Source of the DNA: Mycobacterium sp. 1274761.0
Lineage (GTDB): Bacteria > Actinomycetota > Actinomycetes > Mycobacteriales > Mycobacteriaceae
DNA: 56,117 bases
NCBI RefSeq assembly: GCF_001668615.1
Contig: NZ_LZMC01000067.1
Coordinates: 1 to 56,117, forward strand
Reading direction: 5' to 3'
Both the position numbers and the translations under genes were made by a program. This document shows positions 17,883 to 26,067 of this stretch, in pieces (position 1 is the first letter of the stretch; every line of letters begins with the position of its first letter). Below the pieces are notes generated by a model. It saw only the letters and a program-made list of their open reading frames with translations. It was not told where the DNA came from and searched no databases.

Positions 17883-18646
17883 GCGGCCCAGGGCCAGCGA
17901 AACGCCCGAGTCAGCGCACTCTGGTCATCATTCCGACCTACAACGAGCGGGAAAACCTGCCGTTGATCGTGGGCCGGGTGCACAGCGCCCAGCCCGACGT
18001 CCACATCCTCGTCGTCGACGACGGCAGCCCGGACGGCACCGGCGAGCTCGCCGACGAACTGGCGCTGGCCGACCCCGACCGGGTGCACGTCATGCACCGC
18101 AAGAGCAAGGACGGGCTCGGCGCGGCATATCTGGCCGGGTTCGCGTGGGGGCTCAGCCGCGAATACTCCGTTCTCGTCGAGATGGACGCCGACGGCAGCC
18201 ACGCGCCCGAAGAGCTGCACCGCCTGCTGGGCGCCATCGACACCGGCGCCGATCTGGTGATCGGCTCGCGCTACGTGCCGGGCGGGGCCATCCGCAACTG
18301 GCCGCGGCGGCGCTTCGTACTGTCCAAGACCGCCAACACCTACGCCAGGGTCCTGCTCGGCGTCGACGTGCACGACATCACCGCCGGCTACCGCGCCTAC
18401 CGGCGCGAGGTGCTGGAGAAAATCGACCTCGCCGCCGTGGAGTCGAAGGGCTACTGCTTCCAGATCGACCTGACGTGGCGCGCGATCAACAACGGGTTCA
18501 TCGTCGTGGAAGTGCCGATCACCTTCACCGAGCGCGAACTCGGCCAGTCGAAGATGAGCGGATCCAACATCCGCGAGGCGATGTTCAAGGTCGCGGAGTG
18601 GGGTATCCGCGGGCGCCTGGATCGCGCCCGCGGCGTGGTGCGCTAG
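17879..18646 (+). CDS. ppm1: Polyprenol monophosphomannose synthase
   Basis: GT2 glycosyltransferase that moves mannose from GDP-mannose to polyprenyl phosphate, giving the donor for lipomannan, lipoarabinomannan and protein O-mannosylation. The 255 residues carry VDDGSPDGT (Asp47-Asp48) and the metal-binding DxD in VEMDADGSH (Asp103, Asp105). The later [19 protein letters not shown] stretch is typical of DPM1-like enzymes. No membrane helix is seen, so it probably docks on Lnt next door, as the fused M. tuberculosis protein implies. ATG 17879 overlaps the lnt stop. Confidence 0.96.
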   Translation: MSGPGPAKRPSQRTLVIIPTYNERENLPLIVGRVHSAQPDVHILVVDDGSPDGTGELADELALADPDRVHVMHRKSKDGLGAAYLAGFAWGLSREYSVLVEMDADGSHAPEELHRLLGAIDTGADLVIGSRYVPGGAIRNWPRRRFVLSKTANTYARVLLGVDVHDITAGYRAYRREVLEKIDLAAVESKGYCFQIDLTWRAINNGFIVVEVPITFTERELGQSKMSGSNIREAMFKVAEWGIRGRLDRARGVVR

Positions 18647-18653
18647 CCGCTGG

Positions 18654-18992
18654 TCAGCTGCCGCGGCGGCGGGTCTTGATGATGTCGAGGCGCTCCTTGA
18701 GCAGCTCCTCGAGCTCCTCGATGGACCGGCGCTCCAACAGCATGTCCCAGTGGGTCCGCGGCGGCTTGACCTTCTTGGGCTCCGGCACGTCACCCTCGAT
18801 CAGGGTGCCTTCCATGCCGTTGCGGCACAGCCAGGTGCCGGGAATTTCGGCGTCGTCGGCGAAGGGGACGTCGAACTCCTCGCCGTTGTCGGTGCGGTAG
18901 CGGGCAACCTGACGCGGCGCCAGGTCGTGGTTGCGGTCGGTCTCGTAGCTCACGGCTCCGAGGCGACTGCCTCTCAACACCCGATCAGCCAT
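18654..18992 (-). CDS. rbpA: RNA polymerase-binding protein RbpA
   Basis: Essential actinobacterial transcription factor that binds RNA polymerase with the housekeeping sigma factor and stabilises the open complex. The 112 residues match the family throughout: an N-terminal MADRVLRGSRLGAVSYETDR tail, a core barrel (GEEFDVPFADDAEIPGTWLC), a basic linker (PEPKKVKPPRTHWDMLLERR) and a C-terminal sigma-interaction helix (EELEELLKERLDIIKTRR). A GAGGAG ribosome site lies upstream of the ATG. Convergent with ppm1 with 7 bases between the stops. Confidence 0.98.
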   Translation of the reverse strand: MADRVLRGSRLGAVSYETDRNHDLAPRQVARYRTDNGEEFDVPFADDAEIPGTWLCRNGMEGTLIEGDVPEPKKVKPPRTHWDMLLERRSIEELEELLKERLDIIKTRRRGS

Positions 18993-19116
18993 TCGTCAAC
19001 ACTCCTCGAAAAGTCAATTGTCTCCGATAAACAACGCAGCACACACTCTGCGAGTTCCCGACTCAGCCGTCGATGATACCGGGATATGCAGCACAGCCGG
19101 TCTAGAGTCGGGATCC

Positions 19117-19470
19117 GTGGAGACAGCCGAAGAGATTCGGACCAGAACCCGCCGCCGCCCGCAATCGTGCCGGTGGTGCGGCCGGGAAGTGGCCGATGCG
19201 GGCATGGGCAGGCGCAGGCAGTACTGCCGACAGTCGTGTCGCCAGCGTGCCTATGAACAACGGGCCCAGGTCAAGGGGACCGCGCTGGCGCCCGATGCGG
19301 TGGTGCTCACCGCGGAGGAGGCCGCCGAGCTGTCCGACCGGGTTTATCAGGTCAGGTGCGCGGCAGAAGACGTTTCCATCGCGATCGACGAAGGCGCGAA
19401 GCCCACGGAATTGCGTGAGCTGTGCGACGCTCTGATTCGCGCGGCCAAGGCGGCCGACGGCTGGCGATAG
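19117..19470 (+). CDS. Small zinc-ribbon protein (Rv2049c-like)
   Basis: A 117-residue protein with a putative zinc site: SCRWCGREV (residues ~17-25) paired with RQYCRQSCRQRAYEQR (~36-50), a Cys2-Cys2 arrangement with a basic recognition-like stretch. The second half is helical and acidic. GTG 19117 is taken as start; the frame is open further upstream but that part is not protein-like. It is divergent from rbpA, the same neighbour as Rv2049c in M. tuberculosis (from memory). A nucleic-acid-binding role is only a guess. A winged-helix/hydrolase fusion starts 15 bases downstream. Confidence 0.75.
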   Translation: METAEEIRTRTRRRPQSCRWCGREVADAGMGRRRQYCRQSCRQRAYEQRAQVKGTALAPDAVVLTAEEAAELSDRVYQVRCAAEDVSIAIDEGAKPTELRELCDALIRAAKAADGWR

Positions 19471-19485
19471 GGGGAACGCCCCCGG

Positions 19486-20673
19486 ATGTGGCGCTTCGAT
19501 CGATTCGTGCTCGACACCCAGCGCTACGAATTGCGTGACGGTGACCGGGTGATCCGCGTCGAGCCGCAGGTGTTCGACGTGCTCGCGCAGCTGGTCGCCA
19601 ACCACGAGCGCTGCGTCACCAAGGAGGAATTGTTCGACGCCGTGTGGGGCGGACGCTTCGTCGGCGAGGCGGCGCTGACCAGCCGGATCAAGGCGGCCAG
19701 GCGCGCGCTGGGCGACGACGGCGAATCGCAGCGCTTCATCAGGACAGTGCGCAGCCGTGGATACCAGTTCGTCGCCGCCGTGGATGCGGGTCCGACGGCG
19801 CAGCCCGTCGAACCACTGCCGGACGAGCCGGCGCCGCGACAGCACATCGCGTTCTGCCGCGCCTCCGACGGCGTGCGGCTGGCCTACGCGGTGACGGGGG
19901 AGGGCCCCCCGCTGGTGCGTGCCGCCAACTGGATGACCCACCTCGGCTACGACGTCGAGAGCCCGGTGTGGCGGCACTGGGTCCGCGACCTGTCCCGGCG
20001 CCACACCTTCATCCGGTACGACGAACGCGGCTGCGGGCTATCCGATTGGGGTGCAACGGCCTTTAGCTTCAGCGACTGGGTGAGCGATCTGGAGTCGGTC
20101 GTCGAAGCGCTTGAACTGCAACACTTTCCGTTGTTGGGCGTGTCGCAGGGCGGCGCCGTCGCCGTCGCCTACGCTGCGAGGCATCCGGAGCGCGTCAGCA
20201 AGCTGGTGCTGTGCAGCTCCTACGCCCGCGGGCGAGGCGCACGGGCCGTCAACGAGGACGAAAAGCGGGCCGCGGCATTGGATCTCGATCTGGCCCGGGT
20301 GGGGTGGGGGCGCGACGACCCGGCGTTCCGGCAGGTGTTCGCCGCGCAGTTCCAACCCGACGGCACCCGCGCCGACTGGGCCGCGTTCGACCAGCTGCAG
20401 CGACGCACCACGTCGCCGGACAACGCAGTGCGCTTTCTCGAGGAGTTCGGCCGCATCGATGTATCCGAGGAGGCCGCCGCAGTGTCCTGCCCGACGCTCA
20501 TCCTGCATTCACGCGACGACCACCGGCAGCCGCTGCGCGCCGCCGAAGAACTGGCCGCCCTGATACCCGATTCCCGGCTGGTGGCGCTCAACAGCAACAA
20601 CCACCTGTTGACCGCGGCCGAACCCGCGTGGCAGGTGTTCCTCGACGAGGTGGAAAGCTTTCTCGCGGACTGA
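19486..20673 (+). CDS. OmpR/PhoB-type winged-helix domain fused to an alpha/beta hydrolase
   Basis: A 395-residue fusion. Residues 1-100 form a winged-helix DNA-binding domain of the response-regulator C-terminal type (VFDVLAQLVANHERCVTKEEL, DDGESQRFIRTVRSRGYQF). Residues ~115-395 are an alpha/beta hydrolase with nucleophile Ser220 in GVSQGGA, acid Asp344 or Asp345 in LHSRDD and His373 in NNHLL. No receiver domain and no membrane helix are present, unlike CadC-type regulators, so the hydrolase fold may serve as the ligand sensor or as an enzyme guided to DNA. It follows the zinc-ribbon gene by 15 bases. Target genes are unknown. Confidence 0.87.
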   Translation: MWRFDRFVLDTQRYELRDGDRVIRVEPQVFDVLAQLVANHERCVTKEELFDAVWGGRFVGEAALTSRIKAARRALGDDGESQRFIRTVRSRGYQFVAAVDAGPTAQPVEPLPDEPAPRQHIAFCRASDGVRLAYAVTGEGPPLVRAANWMTHLGYDVESPVWRHWVRDLSRRHTFIRYDERGCGLSDWGATAFSFSDWVSDLESVVEALELQHFPLLGVSQGGAVAVAYAARHPERVSKLVLCSSYARGRGARAVNEDEKRAAALDLDLARVGWGRDDPAFRQVFAAQFQPDGTRADWAAFDQLQRRTTSPDNAVRFLEEFGRIDVSEEAAAVSCPTLILHSRDDHRQPLRAAEELAALIPDSRLVALNSNNHLLTAAEPAWQVFLDEVESFLAD

Positions 20674-20745
20674 GCCTGCGATTCTCCAGGCAATCTCCAC
20701 ACATTCTTCATGTGCGGCGGTTGCGCGCCATTCATCCTGGTTCCC

Positions 20746-21444
20746 ATGAAGAAACACATCCGAATCCTGCTTGTGGGCGTCGTCGCGCTTCTGGCGACGG
20801 TGACCGCATGTTCGAGCGGCACGAAAGAAGCGCCGCAGTCGCCGGCGCAGACGTCGGCCGCTCCCACCACCGCCGAACCATTCCCGCAGTCGGCGAAGTA
20901 CATCGCCGACACCAAGTCGGCCGACGGCAAGTCGATGGTCATCGGCATCGCCGTCGACGGCGCCAAGGTCGCCGCGTACGCATGCAACGGCGTCGACGAC
21001 GAGGCCTGGTTCTTCGGCGATCAGAAGGACGGCAAGATCTCCCTCACGTCTCGCTTCAAGGACACTTTGGCTGCCGACTTCAACGGCAAGGACGTGGTCG
21101 GCGACCTGACCATGAACGGCGTTGCGTTCAAGTTCAGTGTCCCGGCCGTTCCCCCGCCCGCGGGCATGTACACCGCCCAGTTTCAGGGCGTGCGCGCGTC
21201 GTGGGTGGTACGGCCCGACGGCAGTGCGACCGGCGTGCAGTTCAACGGCGGCGTCAGCGGCCGCGACTTCGAGCAGGCCGAGCTGCAGCAGCTGAACGAG
21301 CAGCAGTTCCGCAACAGCGTGCGCAACAAGCGTCAGCTTCAGCAGGCCCAGCAGATCACCCTGCTGGCGAACAAGTCGGCGCGGTCGACCATCAACGGCC
21401 ACGAGGTGACGCCCGTGATCGTCGACGGCGACTTCCGGCTGTGA
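20746..21444 (+). CDS. Hypothetical mycobacterial lipoprotein
   Basis: A 232-residue secreted lipoprotein: a basic start (MKKHIR), a hydrophobic segment, lipobox VTAC with lipidated Cys at residue 22, then a Ser/Thr/Pro/Ala linker. The mature domain has no motif I know; it looks beta-rich to about residue 165 (GKSMVIGIAVDGAKVAAYAC, GKISLTSRFKDTLAADF). A Gln-rich helical stretch follows (EQAELQQLNEQQFRN, KRQLQQAQQ). The start ATG 20746 fits the signal peptide. It ends 32 bases before a strong hairpin terminator. Confidence 0.75.
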   Translation: MKKHIRILLVGVVALLATVTACSSGTKEAPQSPAQTSAAPTTAEPFPQSAKYIADTKSADGKSMVIGIAVDGAKVAAYACNGVDDEAWFFGDQKDGKISLTSRFKDTLAADFNGKDVVGDLTMNGVAFKFSVPAVPPPAGMYTAQFQGVRASWVVRPDGSATGVQFNGGVSGRDFEQAELQQLNEQQFRNSVRNKRQLQQAQQITLLANKSARSTINGHEVTPVIVDGDFRL

Positions 21445-21476
21445 TTGCCGCCACAACTACATAGCCTTCCCCCAAC

Positions 21477-21518
21477 GGCCCTGCCGGACTGCGTCTTTCG
21501 CGCATACCCGGCAGGGCC
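21477..21518. terminator. Hairpin terminator between the lipoprotein gene and the ssu operon
   Basis: An exact 11-bp inverted repeat, GGCCCTGCCGG (21477-21487) and CCGGCAGGGCC (21508-21518), with a 20-base loop, followed by a T-rich stretch (GGTTTATTT). It would end the lipoprotein transcript and shield the sulfonate operon from read-through. Confidence 0.75.
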
Positions 21519-21570
21519 GATGGTTTATTTCAGCGCGAATACAACCCTGCGCAAGTACTCGGTCACTGCG

Positions 21571-21576
21571 TAACGT
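21571..21576 (+). promoter_or_regulatory. Candidate -10 element of the ssu operon
   Basis: TAACGT fits the TANNNT mycobacterial -10 pattern and lies 9 bases before the GTG start at 21586. No Shine-Dalgarno sequence precedes that start, so the mRNA may be leaderless or nearly so. No convincing -35 was seen. Confidence 0.4.
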
Positions 21577-21585
21577 CGAACCACC

Positions 21586-22383
21586 GTGACAAGACCGACC
21601 CAGCTTCTCGCCGCCGCGCCGCCTGTGCGCCGGAGCGACCGCAGGTGGACCGTCATCCGGTGGGCTTCTCCGGTGGTTCTGCTGGCCTTGTGGCAGGTGG
21701 GTAGTGCGCTCGGGCTCATCCCGCAGGACGTGCTGCCTGCGCCGTCACTGATCCTGGAGGCCGGCGTCGAGGTATTGCAGAACGGGCAACTCGGCGACGC
21801 ACTGCGGGTCTCGGGCATCCGGGTGCTCGAGGGTCTGGTGCTCGGCGGCCTCATCGGGGTGGGACTCGGCACCGCGGTCGGGCTCTCGCGGTGGGTGGAA
21901 GCGACCGTTGACCCGCCGATGCAGATGGTTCGTGCGCTGCCGCACCTCGGCCTGATCCCGCTGTTCATCCTGTGGTTCGGCATCGGCGAGCTCCCCAAGG
22001 TTCTACTCGTCGCGCTCGGCGTCAGCTTCCCGCTCTACCTGAACACGTTCTCGGCCATTCGCCAGGTCGACCCCAAACTCTTCGAAACCGCTCAGGTGCT
22101 TGGCTTCTCGTTCTGGCAGCGGTTCGCGATCATCATCGTTCCGAGCGCCGCACCCCAGGTGCTCGTCGGCCTGCGCCAGTCGCTGGCGATCGCATGGTTG
22201 ACGTTGATCGTCGCCGAACAGATCAATGCCGACAAGGGCATCGGGTTCATGATCAACAACGCGCGCGACTTCCTGCGCATCGACATCATCATCTTCGGTC
22301 TGACCGTATACGCACTGCTCGGAATTGGCACCGACGCCATCGTCCGCGCGCTGGAACGACGAGCGTTGAGGTATCGCACATGA
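21586..22383 (+). CDS. ssuC: Aliphatic sulfonate ABC transporter permease SsuC
   Basis: Inner-membrane subunit, 265 residues, about six helices, with the ATPase-contact loop in QVDPKLFETAQVLGFSFWQRF. The family features VRALPHLGLIPLFILWFGIGE and AEQINADKGIGFMI are those of sulfonate/taurine/nitrate-type permeases. It imports alkanesulfonates together with SsuB and SsuA. Start GTG 21586, possibly leaderless. The stop overlaps the ssuB ATG. First of four genes ending in the matching monooxygenase, which supports a sulfonate substrate. Confidence 0.9.
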   Translation: MTRPTQLLAAAPPVRRSDRRWTVIRWASPVVLLALWQVGSALGLIPQDVLPAPSLILEAGVEVLQNGQLGDALRVSGIRVLEGLVLGGLIGVGLGTAVGLSRWVEATVDPPMQMVRALPHLGLIPLFILWFGIGELPKVLLVALGVSFPLYLNTFSAIRQVDPKLFETAQVLGFSFWQRFAIIIVPSAAPQVLVGLRQSLAIAWLTLIVAEQINADKGIGFMINNARDFLRIDIIIFGLTVYALLGIGTDAIVRALERRALRYRT

Positions 22384-23117
22384 CCCTTCTCACCGACCGA
22401 CCGCTCGCGCTCGCAGGCGAGATACGTGACGTCAACAAGTTCTACGGCGATCACCACGTGCTTACCAATGTGTCGCTTCGGGTCAACCGCGGCGAAATGG
22501 TCGCGCTGATCGGGCGCAGCGGCTCCGGTAAGTCGACGATTTTGCGCGTGTTCGCCGGCCTGTCCGGCGATCACACCGGCGAACGCACGGTGGCCGGCTC
22601 GCCGGCGCTGGCGTTTCAGGAACCGCGGCTGTTTCCATGGCGCGATGTGCGCACCAACGTGGTATACGGCCTCAATCGCGCCAAGCTCGGCCGGGAGGAG
22701 GCACGCGCACGTGCCGATCGGGCGTTGGCCGACGTCGGCCTCACTGACCGCGCCACGGTCTGGCCATCGACCCTCTCAGGCGGTCAGGCACAACGCGTTT
22801 CGCTGGCACGGGCACTGGTCGCCGAGCCGGAGCTGCTGCTGCTGGACGAGCCGTTCGGCGCCCTGGACGCCCTGACGCGGCTGACGATGCGCGGGCTCCT
22901 GCTCGACCTGTGGCGTCAGCACGGATTCGGTGTGCTGCTGGTGACCCACGACGTCGACGAGGCCATCGCACTCGCCGACCGGGTGCTCGTCCTCGACGAA
23001 GGCCGCATCGTGTTCACGCTGACCATCGATGAACCACGACCGACCGCCGGTCAGGCCAACGCCGACACCGAGCGCTACCGCGCCGAGCTGCTGGACACGC
23101 TCGGCGTGCGCATCTGA
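22380..23117 (+). CDS. ssuB: Aliphatic sulfonate ABC transporter ATP-binding protein SsuB
   Basis: Cytoplasmic ATPase of 245 residues: Walker A GRSGSGKST near residue 43, Q-loop FQEPRLFPW, signature LSGGQAQRVSLARAL, Walker B LLLLDEPFGALDALT, and His in LLVTHDVDEAI. The short NVVYGLNRAKLG region is typical of the sulfonate/nitrate/taurine ATPase group. The ATG overlaps the ssuC stop (ATGA). Confidence 0.92.
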   Translation: MTLLTDRPLALAGEIRDVNKFYGDHHVLTNVSLRVNRGEMVALIGRSGSGKSTILRVFAGLSGDHTGERTVAGSPALAFQEPRLFPWRDVRTNVVYGLNRAKLGREEARARADRALADVGLTDRATVWPSTLSGGQAQRVSLARALVAEPELLLLDEPFGALDALTRLTMRGLLLDLWRQHGFGVLLVTHDVDEAIALADRVLVLDEGRIVFTLTIDEPRPTAGQANADTERYRAELLDTLGVRI

Positions 23118-23145
23118 CGAATACCGCTCAAGGAAAGGTACTTTC

Positions 23146-24177
23146 ATGTCCGCATTCCGGCGAACGCCGGTATTCCGCATAGCCGTGCTGGCGATCCTCG
23201 TCGGGCTGCTGGCCGGCTGCGTGTCACGCCAGGACAGCTCCGGAGCCAAGGAAGCGCCCGCGACCATCCCGCTGGCCGAATTGGCAGGCCTGACACTGCA
23301 AGTCGGTGACCAAAAGGGCGGCACCGAGGCGCTGCTGCGGTCGGCCGGAGCGCTTGACGATCTGCCCTACAAGATCGCGTTCTCGACGTTCACATCGGGA
23401 CCTCCGCAGATCGAAGCCGCGACAGCGGGCAAGATCGACTTCGCGATCACCGGCAACACGCCGCCGATCTTCGGCGCCGCCTCCAACGCGAAGGTCAAAG
23501 TCGTCTCCGCCTATGACGGAAGTGGCCGCGGCGACCGCATCCTCGTGCACAACGACTCGCCGATCCGCGCCGTGGCCGATCTGCGCGGCAAGCGGGTCGC
23601 GGTCGCCAAAGGTACCTCGGCGCACGGCAACCTATTGGCACAGCTGAAGCGCGTCGACGTGCCGCCGTCCGACCTCACGCTGGTGTTCCTGCAGCCCGCC
23701 GACGCGCTCGGCGCGTTCAAACAGCACCAGGTCGACGCGTGGGCCATCTGGGACCCCTACACCGCGCAAGCCGAAGCCGACATCCCGGTGCGCAGCATCG
23801 CCCAGGCGACGAGTATCACCAACGGCGCCGGCTTCGGCGTGGCCTCGGACGATGCGCTGGCCGACCCGAAGCGCAGCACCGCCATCGGCGACTTGCTGGT
23901 GCGCTATGCCAAGGCGGTGCGGTGGGCCAAAGACCACCCCGACCAGTGGGCGCAGCGCTACGCCGCCGAAGTCGGCCTCGACCCGAAAGTGGCCGCCGCG
24001 GCGCAGGACCGCAGCCTGAGATTGCCCACCGCACTGTCCGATCAGCTAGTCGGTACCGAGCAGGAGCTGGCCGACCTGTTCGCCGCGACCAAGCAGATCG
24101 CCGCCGCGCCGGAATTCGCCAGTTGGGTCGACCGTCGCTACGCGGACACGCTAAACCCCTTGTACCTCAACCGTTAA
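23146..24177 (+). CDS. ssuA: Aliphatic sulfonate-binding lipoprotein SsuA
   Basis: A 343-residue substrate-binding protein with a basic N-terminus, hydrophobic core and lipobox LAGC (lipidated Cys25). The mature part has the NMT1/SsuA fold: QVGDQKGGTEALLRSAG near residue 50, IEAATAGKIDFAITGNTPPIF, VRDL-like ADLRGKRVAVAKGTSAHGNLL and HQVDAWAIWDPYTAQAE. A strong AAGGAAAGG ribosome site precedes ATG 23146. It delivers sulfonates to SsuC/SsuB. Confidence 0.92.
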   Translation: MSAFRRTPVFRIAVLAILVGLLAGCVSRQDSSGAKEAPATIPLAELAGLTLQVGDQKGGTEALLRSAGALDDLPYKIAFSTFTSGPPQIEAATAGKIDFAITGNTPPIFGAASNAKVKVVSAYDGSGRGDRILVHNDSPIRAVADLRGKRVAVAKGTSAHGNLLAQLKRVDVPPSDLTLVFLQPADALGAFKQHQVDAWAIWDPYTAQAEADIPVRSIAQATSITNGAGFGVASDDALADPKRSTAIGDLLVRYAKAVRWAKDHPDQWAQRYAAEVGLDPKVAAAAQDRSLRLPTALSDQLVGTEQELADLFAATKQIAAAPEFASWVDRRYADTLNPLYLNR

Positions 24178-24185
24178 GGATTTTC

Positions 24186-25298
24186 ATGTCGTCCGAAATA
24201 CATTCACCCACCGGGAAGTTCTTCTGGTTCCTGCCCACCAACGGTGACAGCCGCTCGATCGTCGGCGCGTCGCACGCGTCGGCGCATCACACCGTGCCCG
24301 CGAACTACCGGCCGCCCACGCGGCGGTACCTGGCCGAGGTGGCCCGCGCCGCCGACCGGCTCGGCTTCGAGGGTGTGCTGACCCCGACGGGTACCTGGTG
24401 TGAAGACGCGTGGCTCACCGCGTCGGCTCTGCTCGCCGAAACCGAACGACTCAAGTTCCTCGTCGCATTTCGCCCCGGCCTGGTGCCGCCGACGCTGGCC
24501 GCCCAGCAGACCGCGACCCTGCAGCGATTCTCGGAGGGCAGGGTGCTGCTGAACATCGTCAGCGGCGGCGACGACGTCGAGCAGCGCCGGTTCGGCGACT
24601 GGCTGGACCACGACGAGCGCTACGCCCGCACCGGCGAGTTCCTGCACATCGTCAACTCGGTGTGGCGGCAGGAGTCGGTGGATTTCGAAGGCAAGTTCTA
24701 CACCGTCAAGGACGCCCGCGTGTCCGCGCCGCCAGATCCGTTGCCGCAGATCTACTTCGGCGGGTCCTCGGCCGCTGCGCTGCCCATTGCCGCCGAGCAC
24801 GTCGACGTCTACCTCACCTGGGGCGAGCCGCCGCAGGCGGCCGCGGCCAAGATCGAGCGGGTGCGCGCACTGGCCGAGGAACGCGGCCGCAAGGTGCGCT
24901 TCGGGATCCGGCTGCACACGATCAGCCGTGACACGTCGGCCGCGGCGTGGGCCGTCGCCGATGAGTTGATCGCCGAGCTGTCGCCCGAACAGATCGCCAA
25001 ACAGACGCAGCTGCATGCCAAGTCGCAATCCGAGGGGCAGCGCCGGATGACCGCGCTGCACGGGGGCCGGATCGATCAGCTGGAGATCTACCCCAACCTG
25101 TGGGCCGGCGTCGGGCTGGTCCGCGGGGGAGCGGGCACCGCGCTGGTCGGCAGCCACGAAGAGGTGGCCAACCTGATCTACGAATACCACTCGGTGGGCT
25201 TCGACGAGTTCATCCTGTCGGGCTACCCGCATCTCGAGGAGGCGTACTGGTTCGCCGAGGGCGTGCTGCCGCTGCTCCGGCAGAAGGGCGTCGCCTGA
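24186..25298 (+). CDS. ssuD: FMNH2-dependent alkanesulfonate monooxygenase SsuD
   Basis: Luciferase-like flavin monooxygenase of 370 residues that cleaves alkanesulfonates to aldehyde and sulfite, releasing sulfur for growth. Family segments are FFWFLPTNGDSRSI near the N-terminus, GFEGVLTPTGTWCEDAW, LKFLVAFRPGLVPPTLAAQQ, LNIVSGGDD and IYFGGSSAAALPIAA. It needs reduced FMN from a partner reductase; no SsuE-like reductase gene is seen in the operon. The start ATG 24186 is 8 bases after the ssuA stop. Convergent with the LppI-like gene. Confidence 0.94.
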   Translation: MSSEIHSPTGKFFWFLPTNGDSRSIVGASHASAHHTVPANYRPPTRRYLAEVARAADRLGFEGVLTPTGTWCEDAWLTASALLAETERLKFLVAFRPGLVPPTLAAQQTATLQRFSEGRVLLNIVSGGDDVEQRRFGDWLDHDERYARTGEFLHIVNSVWRQESVDFEGKFYTVKDARVSAPPDPLPQIYFGGSSAAALPIAAEHVDVYLTWGEPPQAAAAKIERVRALAEERGRKVRFGIRLHTISRDTSAAAWAVADELIAELSPEQIAKQTQLHAKSQSEGQRRMTALHGGRIDQLEIYPNLWAGVGLVRGGAGTALVGSHEEVANLIYEYHSVGFDEFILSGYPHLEEAYWFAEGVLPLLRQKGVA

Positions 25299-25301
25299 GG
25301 C

Positions 25302-25991
25302 TCAGCAGCCGTACTTCTCCCCAACGTCCGCAGGCGGATTCACCCGCTGCAGGCATCCGAACGGGACGATGCCGGCGTCGCTGAACCGGGCCGCCGACCG
25401 GTGGGCATAGTTGACGCAGTACAGCCCCGAGGGATCCGAGCGGCAGCGGTAATCGCCGAAGGCCAGCGTGTCACCATACGCCAGCTGAGGTCCGGTGCCG
25501 CTGCTGAACCGGCCGGGATCGCCGTGCACCGAACCGATTTCGATGCTGGCGCCGGCGAAGTCGACCCACCCGCCCTTCCAATGGCCGTAGACGTCCGGCG
25601 GCTGCAGCGGTGGAACCACCAGGTCCACCAGACACGCCAGTGCGCCGTCGGCGCTGGTCGAGTCGGTCATGCACTCCGTCTTGCCCGACGGTGTGGTGAA
25701 CGCGACGTCGTCACCGAGCGGTGTCGTCGTGCCCTGCCGGGTCGCGGAGTGGAACGCAGCAACATCGGCCGGCCGCCCCGATTCGATGAACATGATCACG
25801 TCGGCAACGTCGGCGCCGGCCTGCGGCGGCGCGGCGCGAGCCGCCGTACTGGGCGCGGTCGGACTCGGGGGTGACGTCGTGGTTCTGGCCGGGGCCGACA
25901 GCGAGGGCTCGGCTCGCTCGGTATCTCCGCCGACGCCTTGAGAACAACCGCCGACCAGCACAGACGCCGTGATCAGCACAGCAATCCGCAT
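25302..25991 (-). CDS. LppI-like lipoprotein
   Basis: A 229-residue putative lipoprotein: MRIAVLITASVLVGGC gives a short signal with lipobox VGGC (Cys16), then a ~50-residue Ser/Thr/Pro-rich linker. The mature domain has several cysteines (KTECM, LACLV, YRCRS, LYCVN, FGCLQ, final Cys) that could form disulfides. Its place next to lipT, divergently transcribed, is that of M. tuberculosis lppI (Rv2046, from memory), so orthology is likely, but function is unknown. ATG 25991 is chosen because the signal peptide starts there. Confidence 0.72.
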   Translation of the reverse strand: MRIAVLITASVLVGGCSQGVGGDTERAEPSLSAPARTTTSPPSPTAPSTAARAAPPQAGADVADVIMFIESGRPADVAAFHSATRQGTTTPLGDDVAFTTPSGKTECMTDSTSADGALACLVDLVVPPLQPPDVYGHWKGGWVDFAGASIEIGSVHGDPGRFSSGTGPQLAYGDTLAFGDYRCRSDPSGLYCVNYAHRSAARFSDAGIVPFGCLQRVNPPADVGEKYGC

Positions 25992-26054
25992 ATCGGCCAG
26001 GCTAGCGGGCCGCCAACCGAATACGGGCAAGGCGCGGCGCGCGAGTCGGTTCGA

Positions 26055-26060
26055 TACGGT
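26055..26060 (+). promoter_or_regulatory. Candidate -10 element of lipT (leaderless)
   Basis: TACGGT, a TANNNT box, ends exactly 7 bases before ATG 26068. That spacing places transcription start at the start codon, and no ribosome site is present. Confidence 0.45.
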
Positions 26061-26067
26061 CAGGGTC

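Noticed and set aside
20674..20745. Terminator after the winged-helix/hydrolase gene (GCCTG...CAGGC)
   Set aside because: Only a 5-bp stem with an 8-base loop and no T-tract, too weak to call.
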